NCBI GenBank assembly: GCA_027083485.1
Contig: JALWOO010000429.1
Location: 1-5,420 of the forward strand
Source of the DNA: Amylibacter sp.
Lineage (GTDB): Bacteria; Pseudomonadota; Alphaproteobacteria; Rhodobacterales; Rhodobacteraceae
Direction of reading: 5' to 3'
DNA length: 5,420 nucleotides
This document shows, piece after piece, positions 5,302 through 5,420 of the stretch. The position numbers and the translations under genes are program-made. The notes under the pieces were generated by a model. It saw nothing but the letters and a program-made list of their open reading frames with translations, had not been told where the DNA came from and ran no database searches. How positions within the stretch are numbered: the stretch's first letter is position 1; every line of letters starts with the position of its first letter.

Positions 5302-5420
5302 AAACCGCGCCTGAACATCCTTGCCCCAACCCAGCGTCAGCGCCCCGTCCCGCTCAATCACCGGGCGCTTCATCAAGGCCGGCTGCGCCGCCAGCCGGGC
5401 CCAGGGATCCTCTGCACGCC
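5290..5420 (-). CDS. ArsC/Spx/YffB-like thioredoxin-fold protein (3' part only)
   Basis: On the minus strand a frame runs in from the window edge to a TAA at 5292-5290, giving the last 42 or so residues of a protein that continues outside the window. It contains PALMKRPVIERDG followed by ALTLGWGKD, matching the C-terminal LxKRPV(I/L) block of the ArsC/Spx/YffB family, in which the arginine lies near the active site. The N-terminal CxxC or CxxxC part is not in the window, so arsenate reductase, YffB-like or Spx-like roles cannot be told apart; the single RPV block and probable short length favour the YffB-like type. It converges on bufD, with the two 3' ends overlapping by 12 bp and no room for a separate terminator. 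Confidence 0.8.
   Translation of the reverse strand, partial: RAEDPWARLAAQPALMKRPVIERDGALTLGWGKDVQARFSAP

Noticed and set aside
1..5420. tRNA or rRNA genes, CRISPR arrays, insertion sequences
   Set aside because: No cloverleaf, spaced repeats, transposase or terminal inverted repeats were seen; nearly all of the window is coding.

Overview
The window looks like a piece of an alphaproteobacterial chromosome, most likely Rhodobacterales. The support is G+C-rich codon use, tightly overlapping genes, and the order lgt, MidA/NDUFAF7-type methyltransferase, PgeF/YfiH-type protein, which I recall as common in that order. The assignment rests on protein resemblance and gene order read by eye, not on a search.

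Region 1 (1-2532, + strand) is a housekeeping run with overlapping genes. It holds the 3' part of lgt (lipoprotein diacylglyceryl transferase, 5' end outside the window), a SAM-dependent methyltransferase of the MidA/NDUFAF7 family (ATGA overlap with lgt), and a multicopper polyphenol oxidase/PgeF/YfiH family protein (26-nt overlap).

Region 2 (2533-2771) is a 239-bp, relatively A+T-rich intergenic stretch. It carries a hairpin that may end the first operon, an ECF-sigma-like promoter candidate (ATAACC-N16-CGAT), a perfect 12-bp palindrome over its -10 part, an extended -10-like element, and a strong Shine-Dalgarno sequence before the next gene.

Region 3 (2772-5301, + strand) is the highlight: a complete four-gene bufferin-type RiPP operon. 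It encodes a Sec-targeted precursor peptide with four cysteines (BufA1, DUF2282), an MNIO/DUF692 multinuclear iron oxidase (BufB), a DUF2063 partner protein (BufC) and a DoxX-family membrane protein (BufD). By analogy with the Caulobacter buf/gig operon, BufB with BufC would modify core cysteines of BufA1 in the cytoplasm. The product would then be exported by Sec to bind copper or related metals in the periplasm. A strong GC hairpin and a weak bufB ribosome site lie between bufA and bufBCD, which fits making far more precursor than enzyme. The later genes are joined by ATGA overlaps.

Region 4 (5290-5420, - strand) is the 3' end of an ArsC/Spx/YffB-like thioredoxin-fold protein. It converges on bufD and overlaps it by 12 bp.
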